DNA from: a virus
DNA: 23,035 nt
Virus record (IMG/VR): IMGVR_UViG_3300009130_000143
Span: 1-23,035 of that record
Reading direction: 5' to 3' (one strand)
Part shown: piece by piece, positions 1 through 6,851 of the stretch
Layout: every line of letters starts with the position of its first letter
How positions within the stretch are numbered: the stretch's first letter is position 1
Made by a program: the position numbers and the translations under genes
Notes under the pieces: generated by a model
Seen by the model: only the letters and a program-made list of their open reading frames with translations
Databases searched by the model: none
What the model was told of the DNA's origin: nothing

Positions 1-325
1 ACAACTCTTGAATGCGGTGAAGGACAGCCCGACACTTGTGTACCCTATTAAAGCGACGCTCATACTCGTCGAGCATCTCCGCACAATGTACAACCAGCAT
101 ACAGAAATTATCTGAAGATTCCATAACCCACTTAGTAGATGGGTGGTGCTTGTGGGTGGTGCGATAAGGGGCGTCAGTGGTGCCGGACAACTCATTAATA
201 GCAGTTGACAACATCTGACAAGACTCTAGGATCATCTTAACAACGCGATAGTTGTCTTGAGAGCGAGCAGACTGTACCCAGTCAATGCCGCCGTGCTTAT
301 TCTTTTCGATAGCAAAAATATTCAT
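1..325 (-). CDS. Conserved phage protein of unknown function, partial (C-terminus off window)
   Basis: An open frame starts with ATG at 325 and stays open to the left edge, giving 108 codons without a stop, so the gene is truncated by the window. The visible part begins MNIFAIEKN and contains the segments VVKMILESCQMLSTAINEL (about residues 28-46) and THKHHPSTKWVMESSDNF (about 57-74). From memory these resemble a small protein family widespread in phages with a 'VKMILE..QMLS...THK.HPS..W' signature and no established function; it is sometimes annotated as a pyrimidine dimer glycosylase-like protein, which I cannot confirm. The His-rich THKHHP segment and conserved Trp are the most likely functional residues. 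No Shine-Dalgarno sequence precedes the ATG; a sigma70-like promoter lies directly upstream. The family resemblance is from recall, not a search. Confidence 0.75.
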   Translation of the reverse strand, partial: MNIFAIEKNKHGGIDWVQSARSQDNYRVVKMILESCQMLSTAINELSGTTDAPYRTTHKHHPSTKWVMESSDNFCMLVVHCAEMLDEYERRFNRVHKCRAVLHRIQEL

Positions 326-331
326 ATACAC

Positions 332-360
332 ACCATATAACAAAGAGCAAAGAATGTCAA
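332..360 (-). promoter_or_regulatory. Sigma70-like promoter for the leftmost gene
   Basis: Minus strand: perfect -35 TTGACA (355-360), 17-bp spacer, -10 TATGGT (332-337, four of six to consensus). Transcription would begin about 7 nt after the -10, at or next to the ATG at 325, which predicts a leaderless or nearly leaderless mRNA. The promoter sits in the 41-bp gap after the basic secreted-protein gene. Confidence 0.6.
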
Positions 361-366
361 GAGTTT

Positions 367-1020
367 TTATTTATTATTTCGCTTGTGCTTACGCTTGTTG
401 TGGTGTCGTTTATTATGGTTCGGCTTCGGCTTGTGATGCCTCTTTTGCTTAACCTGCCCACTGTGCTTATACTTGGGCTGCTTATATTTATATGGCTTAG
501 GTTTTGGTTTAACAGTGCCGGGAAGTGGATGATTGTGCGGCTTCACAATATGAGGATGGCGGTGCCCATAGTTATAAGGACGAGCATACTTTCTATATCT
601 CGGCTGACGCTGGAACCATCTATAATTATAATGAGGGTGATGCGGCTTATAATAATAATCCGCGTGATATCCCATACAGCGACGATACGCACGTCGGTGC
701 TTTCTCCAATGCCGGTGGACGTCCTTAACGAAATCCGCATCTACATATCCGTGGAAAAGCCAGACATTGAACCGAGTATCAAACTCGGCAATGATCAACG
801 CTCTGCGATAATCAATTGTGTTGCCCCATGGAAAGGTATTAAAATAAATTCTGGGAGTTCTAGAATTGTGCCACGATGCCACATATTCCACACCACCGAC
901 CTCATAATGAAGAGGGGAAGGGGTTGGATCGCACGGACGTGCGTGGGCTGCTTGATTGGCAAAAGCCAACAAGACCAAAAAAGACAGCAATGCTCCACCA
1001 AAAATTAATTTATTTCTCAT
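367..1020 (-). CDS. Exported, very basic His/Lys/Tyr/Pro-rich protein
   Basis: A 217-aa protein with a good Sec signal peptide: basic MRNK, hydrophobic core at about residues 5-21, and a probable signal peptidase I site after AHA (residue 27). The middle (30-115) is normal in composition and has the only two cysteines of the mature protein, C30 and C115, which could form a disulfide in the periplasm. From about residue 100 to the end the chain is low-complexity and dominated by His, Lys, Arg, Tyr and Pro, with repeats such as KPKPKPYKYK. The start overlaps the end of uvsX by 11 nt and a near-perfect AGGAGG lies inside the last uvsX codons, so translation is probably strong and coupled. I do not recognise the family. 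Metal binding, nucleic acid binding or an envelope role are possible; none is shown. Confidence 0.8.
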   Translation of the reverse strand: MRNKLIFGGALLSFLVLLAFANQAAHARPCDPTPSPLHYEVGGVEYVASWHNSRTPRIYFNTFPWGNTIDYRRALIIAEFDTRFNVWLFHGYVDADFVKDVHRHWRKHRRAYRRCMGYHADYYYKPHHPHYNYRWFQRQPRYRKYARPYNYGHRHPHIVKPHNHPLPGTVKPKPKPYKYKQPKYKHSGQVKQKRHHKPKPNHNKRHHNKRKHKRNNK

Positions 1021-2143
1021 CTCCTACCTCCTCTTCGTCGCCATAAAAATCTGACGCCTCTCCCAAGCGCTTATCAAACTTTAAAATGATCTCTTCATCC
1101 ATAATTTGAAGCACTCGGTTTTTAAATTTCTCACCCTGAAGTTTATCCATCCAATGTGCGGACTGAAACTTGTCTACAGAACCATCCTCATATACTAACT
1201 GGAACCATGCCCCGGCATTCTTAAGGTTCTCTGATCCCTTGATAGCGTCCAGCCAACTCTCTTCGTCCTGAACTCCCACCTCTTCTCCCCAGAGAATTTT
1301 AAACGCACTCTGGCGACCTTGTGTGCCGAAACGGGATTTCTGAATCTTGGCTTTAACCTCGGAGCCAATGCGGAACCCTCGCTCATCCGTAACAAAGGCG
1401 TTCTTTGCCTTGCGTCCGGTTAGCCAAATACGAAGCGAATAGGCATAATGCATTGCCTTTCCGCCGGGGGTGAAATATGGAGTTGTCATGGCTTCTGCGA
1501 TGTTGCTCGTAATATTTGTCTTAAGTTGATTGAGGACCAAGAATGTCGATTGACTGTTCGCAATTGGAACAGTGAGTTTTGACATTCCTTTGGACAGAAT
1601 CCTTGGCTTCACTGCCATTGAAGACAGGGGATTAAAGTCCCCCTCAACATCCGTTGTAGACGGAGTGAGTGCTAGCGAATCCCAGATGAAGAGCATACGG
1701 TTTTCATTTGTTTCCAAAAGGTCCTCAATGGTCTCCAGCACGAATTCTACTGATTGTGCCTGAACATACAATACACGATCAACATCACATCCGCCTCGGG
1801 CTAAAAACTCAGGATCGATAGCCGATTCGGAATCAAAATAGATTACATCAATGCCCTTCTTTTGGGCATTGGCTGCTACCTGTGCTGCTAAAAAAGATTT
1901 TCCTGTGGATTCAAGACCTGCGATCTCTGTAATCTTTCCAACGGGGATTCCCGCTAACTGCCCACGACAAATAATACTATCAAGCCATCGCGAACCTGTT
2001 GGAATCCAATCGTTAACTTCTGTGGGGTTGTCTTCTGCGAGGTTGTGAGCCACGTTGATACCAGCCTTCTTGTTAATTAAGGCTCGCATGTCGGCAATGC
2101 TCAATTTGCCGGTCTTCGTTTTACCTGATTTCGGTCTTGCCAT
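1010..2143 (-). CDS. uvsX: UvsX/RecA-like recombinase
   Basis: A 377-aa RecA-superfamily strand-exchange ATPase, close in length to T4 UvsX. The Walker A motif GLESTGKS is at residues 76-83, the catalytic glutamate region DSES at 104-107 (E106), the Walker B strand LFIWDS at 151-156 (D155), and the NQL at the base of the L2 loop at about 205-207. The C-terminus is acidic (GDEEEVGDEK), as often seen in UvsX proteins that act with gp32 and an accessory loader. It should form filaments on single-stranded DNA for recombination-dependent replication and repair. The start is ATG with GGGAG 6 nt upstream. The gene follows the FKBP gene and one copy of a 35-bp hairpin repeat, and shares its end with the downstream secreted-protein gene. 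UvsX is preferred over cellular RecA because of the gp32 neighbour and phage context. Confidence 0.95.
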   Translation of the reverse strand: MARPKSGKTKTGKLSIADMRALINKKAGINVAHNLAEDNPTEVNDWIPTGSRWLDSIICRGQLAGIPVGKITEIAGLESTGKSFLAAQVAANAQKKGIDVIYFDSESAIDPEFLARGGCDVDRVLYVQAQSVEFVLETIEDLLETNENRMLFIWDSLALTPSTTDVEGDFNPLSSMAVKPRILSKGMSKLTVPIANSQSTFLVLNQLKTNITSNIAEAMTTPYFTPGGKAMHYAYSLRIWLTGRKAKNAFVTDERGFRIGSEVKAKIQKSRFGTQGRQSAFKILWGEEVGVQDEESWLDAIKGSENLKNAGAWFQLVYEDGSVDKFQSAHWMDKLQGEKFKNRVLQIMDEEIILKFDKRLGEASDFYGDEEEVGDEK

Positions 2144-2167
2144 ATTCTTCTCCCATAAATGTAAATT

Positions 2168-2202
2168 GAGGCACCTGATATCCCTGTGCCTCCCTGTGGG
2201 AG
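2168..2202 (-). repeat. 35-bp hairpin repeat, copy 1 (FKBP-uvsX gap)
   Basis: This copy matches 2661-2695 at 32 of 35 positions in the same orientation. It contains a 7-bp stem, GAGGCAC with GTGCCTC, and an 11-nt loop (hairpin 2168-2192). On the minus strand it starts with CTCCC-ACA-GGGAG, which could form an alternative small hairpin. The RNA downstream of the stem is only moderately U-rich, so it may be a weak terminator, an mRNA stabiliser or a recombination site. Confidence 0.85.
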
Positions 2203-2206
2203 CGTT

Positions 2207-2632
2207 TTATGATACGCCGACCAACTCAACCTCAAAATTGAGGTCTTCCCCCGCCAAGGGATGATTGTGGTCCAGAGTAACAGTCTCGTCTTGAATCTCC
2301 GTAATGGTTGCCTGAAACGGCTGACCGTTCCCGCCAGTTCCGGTTACCACCGTTCCGACATTAAACTCAAAATCCTCTGGAAATGCCTGCTTTGGAACTG
2401 GAACAATTGCTTCGGGGTTTGGCGCTCCATATCCCTCTGCGATTGTGAAATTCTTCACCTCTCCAGTTTCCATCCCAACCACTGCGTTCTCAAAATCAGG
2501 AAGAAGTGCTCCTCCTCCCAATGTAAATTCTAGAGTTTCGCCGCGATCACGGGAGTTGTCAAACACTGTTCCATCATTCAAGGTTCCCTTGTAATGGACT
2601 TGGACTGTCTGTCCGCTCTCTGCCTTGCTCAT
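2207..2632 (-). CDS. SlyD-like FKBP peptidyl-prolyl cis-trans isomerase
   Basis: A 141-aa FKBP-type prolyl isomerase, predicted to be a cytoplasmic folding helper. The FKBP core starts with VQVHYKGTLNDGTVFDNS (about residues 10-27), continues with the flap region containing LGGGALLPDFENAVVGM (38-54), then an insert-in-flap chaperone domain at roughly 70-118, and ends with the SlyD-type closing motif DHNHPLAG at 121-128 followed by LNFEVELVGV. The His/Cys-rich metal-binding tail of cellular SlyD is absent and the protein stops directly after the FKBP fold. The start ATG has AAGGA 8 nt upstream. The gene lies between gp32 and uvsX with a near-identical 35-bp repeat on each side, suggesting a cassette acquired separately from its neighbours. 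Family membership is firm; the viral substrate is unknown. Confidence 0.95.
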   Translation of the reverse strand: MSKAESGQTVQVHYKGTLNDGTVFDNSRDRGETLEFTLGGGALLPDFENAVVGMETGEVKNFTIAEGYGAPNPEAIVPVPKQAFPEDFEFNVGTVVTGTGGNGQPFQATITEIQDETVTLDHNHPLAGEDLNFEVELVGVS

Positions 2633-2660
2633 GCTATTATCCTTTTTAAAAAGTAAAAAT

Positions 2661-2695
2661 AAGGCACCTGATAACCCTGTGCCTTCCTGTGGGAG
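2661..2695 (-). repeat. 35-bp hairpin repeat, copy 2 (gp32-FKBP gap), probable terminator
   Basis: This is the second copy of the element at 2168-2202. The stem is AAGGCAC with GTGCCTT (hairpin 2661-2685), so the first base pair has changed from G-C to A-T together on both sides, which supports selection for the RNA structure. On the minus strand the hairpin is followed by ATTTTTACTTTTT, so this copy looks like a rho-independent terminator or attenuator just after the gp32 stop codon. Confidence 0.85.
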
Positions 2696-2700
2696 ATGAA

Positions 2701-3468
2701 TTAACTGCCTAGCAACTCATCAAATGCGTCAGAAACGGAGTTCGCATCTGTCGTCGTTGTCTTCGAAGCATACTTAACTGTTTCCGTAGAAGCAGATTCA
2801 GCATCTTCATCAGTAAGAAGGAACTCGTCCAGAAGACCTTGGACTTCCGCAGTAGTCTTGCGGTCAAACAAGTCCTCAAACTCAGGAATCCCATCAAGCA
2901 ACTCTTTACACCGCTCTGGTGTAACATCCTCACAGAACTGTGAAGTTGAGCGCTTTGGGGTGAGTTTGGTTAGCGGAAACTGACCACCCGGAGGCTTGCC
3001 ATAAGTCATAACCAAGTCCGTGCCAGCCTCGGTATCGGTGATGTCCCCATACTCTGGATTGAGGACCAAGTTAAGAAGCGTCTCATACGCCATCTTGCCG
3101 TATCCCCAAACACGAACCCCTTGGTCCTCTTCGCCGCGAACCATCACAGGAGAGAAGAAGCGCTGGCGAGCAAAAAGCGACTTTGCCATCTTCTTGCTTC
3201 CATCGTTTTCCTCTCGCCAAAGTTGGCTTGCGAAATCACAGATAGGGCAATCCTCCCCATAATTCTTCTTCGGGCACAAAAAGCCAGAATTCTTCCCCAC
3301 ATTATAGTGGAACCAGTAATCCTTAAATGGATCTCCATCAGCAGTTGGAATAATCCGGATTGTCTGGACTCCATCTTGTGGCTTCCAAAATCCACTCTTG
3401 GACTTAGAACCACCTCGATTATCAAGAGCATACTTTCGCTCCTGAATCTTTTTCAAATCAATTCCCAT
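2701..3468 (-). CDS. 32: gp32-like single-stranded DNA binding protein
   Basis: A 255-aa protein with the layout of T4 gp32: a basic N-terminus (residues 1-25, KKIQERKYA) for cooperative binding, a DNA-binding core, and an acidic C-terminal tail (DEDAESAS at about 217-224, ending DAFDELLGS). The zinc ligands characteristic of gp32 are present as H54, C65, C74 and C77 (H-x10-C-x8-C-x2-C; T4 has H-x12-C-x9-C-x2-C). Aromatic residues that would stack on DNA follow (FWKP, YWFHY, RQRFF). It should coat single-stranded DNA and coordinate polymerase and UvsX. The ATG start has TAGGAG upstream. A sigma70-like promoter about 58 nt before the start and a terminator-like hairpin after the stop would allow separate, strong expression. 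I did not identify a gp32-style autoregulatory pseudoknot. Confidence 0.9.
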   Translation of the reverse strand: MGIDLKKIQERKYALDNRGGSKSKSGFWKPQDGVQTIRIIPTADGDPFKDYWFHYNVGKNSGFLCPKKNYGEDCPICDFASQLWREENDGSKKMAKSLFARQRFFSPVMVRGEEDQGVRVWGYGKMAYETLLNLVLNPEYGDITDTEAGTDLVMTYGKPPGGQFPLTKLTPKRSTSQFCEDVTPERCKELLDGIPEFEDLFDRKTTAEVQGLLDEFLLTDEDAESASTETVKYASKTTTTDANSVSDAFDELLGS

Positions 3469-3525
3469 TAATTTTCTCCTAGTTGTTAAAGTAAACTCAG
3501 CTAATCTTCCAAGTTTCTGTTATAC

Positions 3526-3554
3526 ACTTTAGCATAACAAGAACCTTTTGTCAA
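3526..3554 (-). promoter_or_regulatory. Sigma70-like promoter for the gp32 gene
   Basis: Minus strand: perfect TTGACA (3549-3554), 17-bp spacer, -10 TAAAGT (3526-3531). It lies in the 95-bp gap between the FtsZ-like gene and gp32 and predicts a leader of about 50 nt. This is one of the few places in this dense operon with room for a promoter. Confidence 0.6.
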
Positions 3555-3563
3555 GCATTTTTT

Positions 3564-4397
3564 TTAATTTTGTATTGCGGAACTTCGCGAGACAACATAG
3601 ACATAATCTTCTTCATACTGAGTTGAATAAATTCCATAAGATACATCCATATTCTCGTGTGTCGTTGCGGCAACCTGCGTATTAATTGTGTCCAATAAAC
3701 TAGAATCTGTTTCCAGTTTTTCTTCATTAATAGCATAATAATAACACTTCTCTCGTGGATAGTCAAGAGGAAAAAACAAATTTTCTTTGCCTGTTGTCAT
3801 ATCCATGTGCCCCACGGTAATAAGCCTAGCAGCCTCGTGGGGCTCCTTGGAACTTCCAAGGGCTGGCTTTGTCCGAGAAAAGACTTCAATCATATGAAGC
3901 GTCGACACCACCGCCTCTCTAATCTTAGTATGATAGTTTTTGACAGTCAGTCCTGTTAGGGTGTTTGCGATGATCCCAACGTCAACCAATATCATTTTTT
4001 CAAACACAGCGGATCTGGCATATTCCTGTAAAACTCCGCGAACTGTAGTTTCGTTCAGTCTTTCTGGTTTTGAAAGAAGATTTGAATCCGATCTAATATA
4101 TAAAATGGTAATGTCGCAGTTCTTTATATGAGACAATATTTTCAACGAAGCAGCCGAAACCAATTCGGCTCCATCAACAATGAATAGCACCTCGCCCTTC
4201 ACGTTTTTTAAAAAGTTTTTGAGCGAAGGGCACTTCTCTTCATACTTCTCGGCTGTCTTCTGTTCTTTGATGTAGGTCTTCTTTCCGTAGGTTCTTTTAC
4301 TTCCTACGGTAATATTATAAACGGTGTATGGGGGATATTTTTTAAATTCATTGGCGACAGCGCTGCCCATCTCCCCTAGCCCAATAACGTTACTCAC
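3564..4397 (-). CDS. Unrecognised protein with FtsZ/tubulin-like layout, nucleotide site degenerate
   Basis: A 277-aa protein with no family I can name with confidence. The N-terminus VIGLGEMGSAVANEF (residues 4-18) is a glycine-rich strand-loop-helix that could belong to a Rossmann or FtsZ/tubulin fold. The order of later segments follows FtsZ: a strand and loop at LFIVDGAELVSAASL (71-85) where FtsZ has its GGGTGTG signature, a strand at ITILYIRSD (96-104), a helix and strand at about 112-138, and a helix at NYHTKIREAVVSTLHMIEVF (154-173) comparable to FtsZ helix H7. The glycine-rich GTP signature itself is not conserved, so GTP hydrolysis is doubtful. The start is GTG, overlapping the polymerase stop as GTGA, which implies translational coupling and a role linked to replication. 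From memory, similar proteins sit beside polA in other uncultured phages. A dehydrogenase-type Rossmann protein is the alternative. Confidence 0.6.
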   Translation of the reverse strand: MSNVIGLGEMGSAVANEFKKYPPYTVYNITVGSKRTYGKKTYIKEQKTAEKYEEKCPSLKNFLKNVKGEVLFIVDGAELVSAASLKILSHIKNCDITILYIRSDSNLLSKPERLNETTVRGVLQEYARSAVFEKMILVDVGIIANTLTGLTVKNYHTKIREAVVSTLHMIEVFSRTKPALGSSKEPHEAARLITVGHMDMTTGKENLFFPLDYPREKCYYYAINEEKLETDSSLLDTINTQVAATTHENMDVSYGIYSTQYEEDYVYVVSRSSAIQN

Positions 4398-5581
4398 TTC
4401 TCATACCTCTTCATAGCACCAAAACTTTTTCCAACTGATATGTTCGTAACATACTTGCCAAGGTCTGTGTTGCTAAATGTGTTTACGATATCTTCCAACA
4501 TTCCGACGTCGCTCTTATCAAAATCTATAACCAAAGAGTCATGTAGAAGAAGAGCCACATTTGACTTTCGGTTATATAGCATTTTACCAATTTCTATCGC
4601 TCTTTTTAAGAGCAAATCGCTCGTTGTGCTCTGAATAATATAATTTAATGCGTGGTGTTTGTCCGCTGGGATTTCTCTGTCAAAGGCGGTTGTTACTTTC
4701 TCGCCATCGTAATATTCTTTCAGCACTCCGTCTCGGTCGTATGCCCTATCAGACAAATAGTCATTGGAGTTCGGATTATATAGCCACGCAAAAATTCTTT
4801 TCTTGGCTTCCTCTCTCGTTGGCATGCCGCGATAGACATTCTTTATATTCCAGTCGTGGATGTCAATCTCGGGCTGCTCTTTGCCGGAGAGTGCTAGGAG
4901 CGTGCGGAGTTCTGCTGCGTTAAAGTCAAGTTCTATAAAATAATCATTGTTGGGCTTCACAACGGAGCGAAAACTTTTATCGAGGGTCAATATCGGGAAA
5001 CTAGCCTTGCTGGTCGTCAAGCGACCTGTTTTGGATTTGAACGGAAGATAATCAATATGATGTTCTTTCTGTTTGATAAGTTTCTTATAAAGTTTCCGGG
5101 CTCTGGGGAGTGCGATAAGGTGCTTGAGAGCCGCAGGATCGATGTTTAACGGCTGTTCTTTAATCTGTGCCAGCAATCGCACCAAGTCAAGCAAAAAATC
5201 ATAGTTTCTTGGCTTGTCGCAATTGTTAATGACGTGCTCGGTAATCTGATTACGAAGTTCGCAGTATCGCATTAAAAACTTCTGTGGCACCAAATCATAA
5301 AAACAATTTTGATTTAAATCAACCTTCGCAATGTTACAAGCATTGATATAATTGCGTAGTTGTCCGTTCAGTGCCTGCCAACTTTCCGTCTTTCCCGGTG
5401 GGCACATTTCGCCGATAGATTTGCCGCCACAATATAGGCTGGCATACTCTACAGGTAGATCAAGGTGTGTGGTGTATTTCCAAGTTGCTGTCAGACCACT
5501 CGGAATGGTGTCCCTGACGATCTCGCCGGAAACATAAATCCCGGCACACTCTTTCTTTGTGTCTAATGTCTGAAAAATCAA
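4394..5581 (-). CDS. polA: Family A DNA polymerase, short form without visible exonuclease domain
   Basis: A 395-aa protein with all pol I-type core motifs: TGRL at 185-188, motif A with D219 and ELR at 224-226, the O-helix with R256, K260, F264 and Y268 (equivalent to E. coli R754, K758, F762, Y766), IIQSTTSDLLL around Q317, and motif C as HDS at 347-349. Both metal-binding aspartates are kept. The usual HDE of motif C reads HDS here. Residues 1-150 do not show the DxE signature of a 3'-5' exonuclease, so proofreading may be absent or supplied elsewhere. The start is TTG with an AGGA 5 nt upstream that overlaps the stop codon of the preceding gene. T4 itself uses a family B polymerase, so this phage combines T4-like virion genes with a different replisome. 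Confidence 0.9.
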   Translation of the reverse strand: MIFQTLDTKKECAGIYVSGEIVRDTIPSGLTATWKYTTHLDLPVEYASLYCGGKSIGEMCPPGKTESWQALNGQLRNYINACNIAKVDLNQNCFYDLVPQKFLMRYCELRNQITEHVINNCDKPRNYDFLLDLVRLLAQIKEQPLNIDPAALKHLIALPRARKLYKKLIKQKEHHIDYLPFKSKTGRLTTSKASFPILTLDKSFRSVVKPNNDYFIELDFNAAELRTLLALSGKEQPEIDIHDWNIKNVYRGMPTREEAKKRIFAWLYNPNSNDYLSDRAYDRDGVLKEYYDGEKVTTAFDREIPADKHHALNYIIQSTTSDLLLKRAIEIGKMLYNRKSNVALLLHDSLVIDFDKSDVGMLEDIVNTFSNTDLGKYVTNISVGKSFGAMKRYEK

Positions 5582-5588
5582 TATAATC

Positions 5589-6851
5589 CTATACTAGTTT
5601 ACTAGGAGTAGTCTTGATTAACATATTAACATATTCTTGCGCTTTGTCAAGTCCTAAATGCTGGTGGACCTGAAGTATTTTTTTAACTTCGCGATTAAAC
5701 GACTCATTGCTATTAAAAATCTTCAATTCGTGTAGGCGGATAAGATAATAAAGTTCAAGCCAATAGCGATCTGAGTAGAGTTCGTGATATTCATACGTTT
5801 TGAACCCCTGTGCGCCGTCATCAATATAGATTTTTTGCCCAACCTCTATCCTTCTTCTTTGCACATAACGCCTTTTAGTCTTTACGTTCGATCTGTCGCC
5901 AACGGTATATGGAATCAACATTGCCGGGTATGAAGTTGCATATGCGTTCCAAGCCTCAATAAAAAAGGCTTTCAATTCCTTGATGTCATAGGAGAGCGTT
6001 CGATAGTAATACGTTTTAAATAAATTGTCCGGAGTGACGTCATATTTCTCCATATATTCTTTCATAACCGGATGATTAAGGTCTGCAACCAGACGCCATG
6101 GCGCATGTTTATCCAACGCAAAGCCGTGGTTTTTCGCAGCGGCTTTAAAAAAATTAAAATTAGGGTCTTCAATCCATGCTGCTTTTATATTATCATTGCC
6201 GTGATCGCTCTTTGCTATTTCCAAACAAAGCCCACTGCCAAGCCTAGAAAAATATTTAGAACTAACAAATGCGCTTTTAGTTAAGGGAACTGTTCCGTTG
6301 GAATCGATTATCAATTCCAAAGTTGCCTTAATGAAAGATGACAAATCAATAATTTTATGTTCGCGGCGGACTTGGCAGCGACCAGAGACATTCTGTATGA
6401 ACCACCCTGTGACTAAATTGTCATAAAGCCCTTCTAGAAATTCACCATATGCCAAACTTGGGCTTTCCCAACCTCTTCTCGCCTCCGGCTTACGAATATC
6501 AGACAAGCCACTAGAAGCGAGATTTGCCATTTTCATGTGCGTTTGCAAATCCGTAAATGCATCGACCACAAAATCTGCCGCGAGGATCACCTCTGTCCTT
6601 GAACTACGAAATTCTTTAAGATTGGATTCAGAGATCCAAATGATATCTCCGCTGTTGTTGATCTTTCCATAATATGTCCGATCTCCACGAAAATTTACAG
6701 ACTGATCCATTGGACCACCCGGTCCCATTGTGCTTGCCCACCAATTTCGCAAGATAAACATATCCGCTGTGGAGGTGTGGTTTTCTGCTAATGTAATGTC
6801 TGTTATCTTAGTCAAAGCCCTTTCCTGACTCCTTTTCTGCCTTTCGGCCAT
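5589..6851 (-). CDS. Probable virion structural protein, family unknown
   Basis: The longest frame encodes 420 aa, but its ATG lies 40 nt inside the preceding gene without a Shine-Dalgarno sequence. A TTG at 6815 overlaps the upstream stop (TTGA) and has purine-rich AAGGAG and GGAAAGGG upstream, so the real protein is perhaps 408 aa. The conserved-looking part begins MFILRNWWASTMGPGGPMDQ (about residue 31 of the long form). The protein is rich in aromatic and charged residues, has no signal peptide, membrane segment or enzyme motif I recognise, and ends at a TAG that overlaps the polymerase ribosome binding site. Its position at the end of the baseplate genes suggests a virion or tail role; a replication-linked role is possible because it joins the polymerase gene directly. 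Confidence 0.75.
   Translation of the reverse strand: MAERQKRSQERALTKITDITLAENHTSTADMFILRNWWASTMGPGGPMDQSVNFRGDRTYYGKINNSGDIIWISESNLKEFRSSRTEVILAADFVVDAFTDLQTHMKMANLASSGLSDIRKPEARRGWESPSLAYGEFLEGLYDNLVTGWFIQNVSGRCQVRREHKIIDLSSFIKATLELIIDSNGTVPLTKSAFVSSKYFSRLGSGLCLEIAKSDHGNDNIKAAWIEDPNFNFFKAAAKNHGFALDKHAPWRLVADLNHPVMKEYMEKYDVTPDNLFKTYYYRTLSYDIKELKAFFIEAWNAYATSYPAMLIPYTVGDRSNVKTKRRYVQRRRIEVGQKIYIDDGAQGFKTYEYHELYSDRYWLELYYLIRLHELKIFNSNESFNREVKKILQVHQHLGLDKAQEYVNMLIKTTPSKLV

Noticed and set aside
485-492. TATAAATA on the minus strand, identical to the T4 late promoter core
   Set aside because: It lies inside the Tyr-Lys repeat codons (TAT AAA TAT) of the secreted basic protein and is 160 nt from the next gene, so chance from codon use is the simpler explanation.
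385-1008. Plus-strand 207-codon frame with many hydrophobic residues, opposite the basic secreted-protein gene
   Set aside because: It is the antisense image of Lys/His/Tyr-rich codons. The minus-strand gene has a signal peptide, a strong ribosome binding site and fits the operon.
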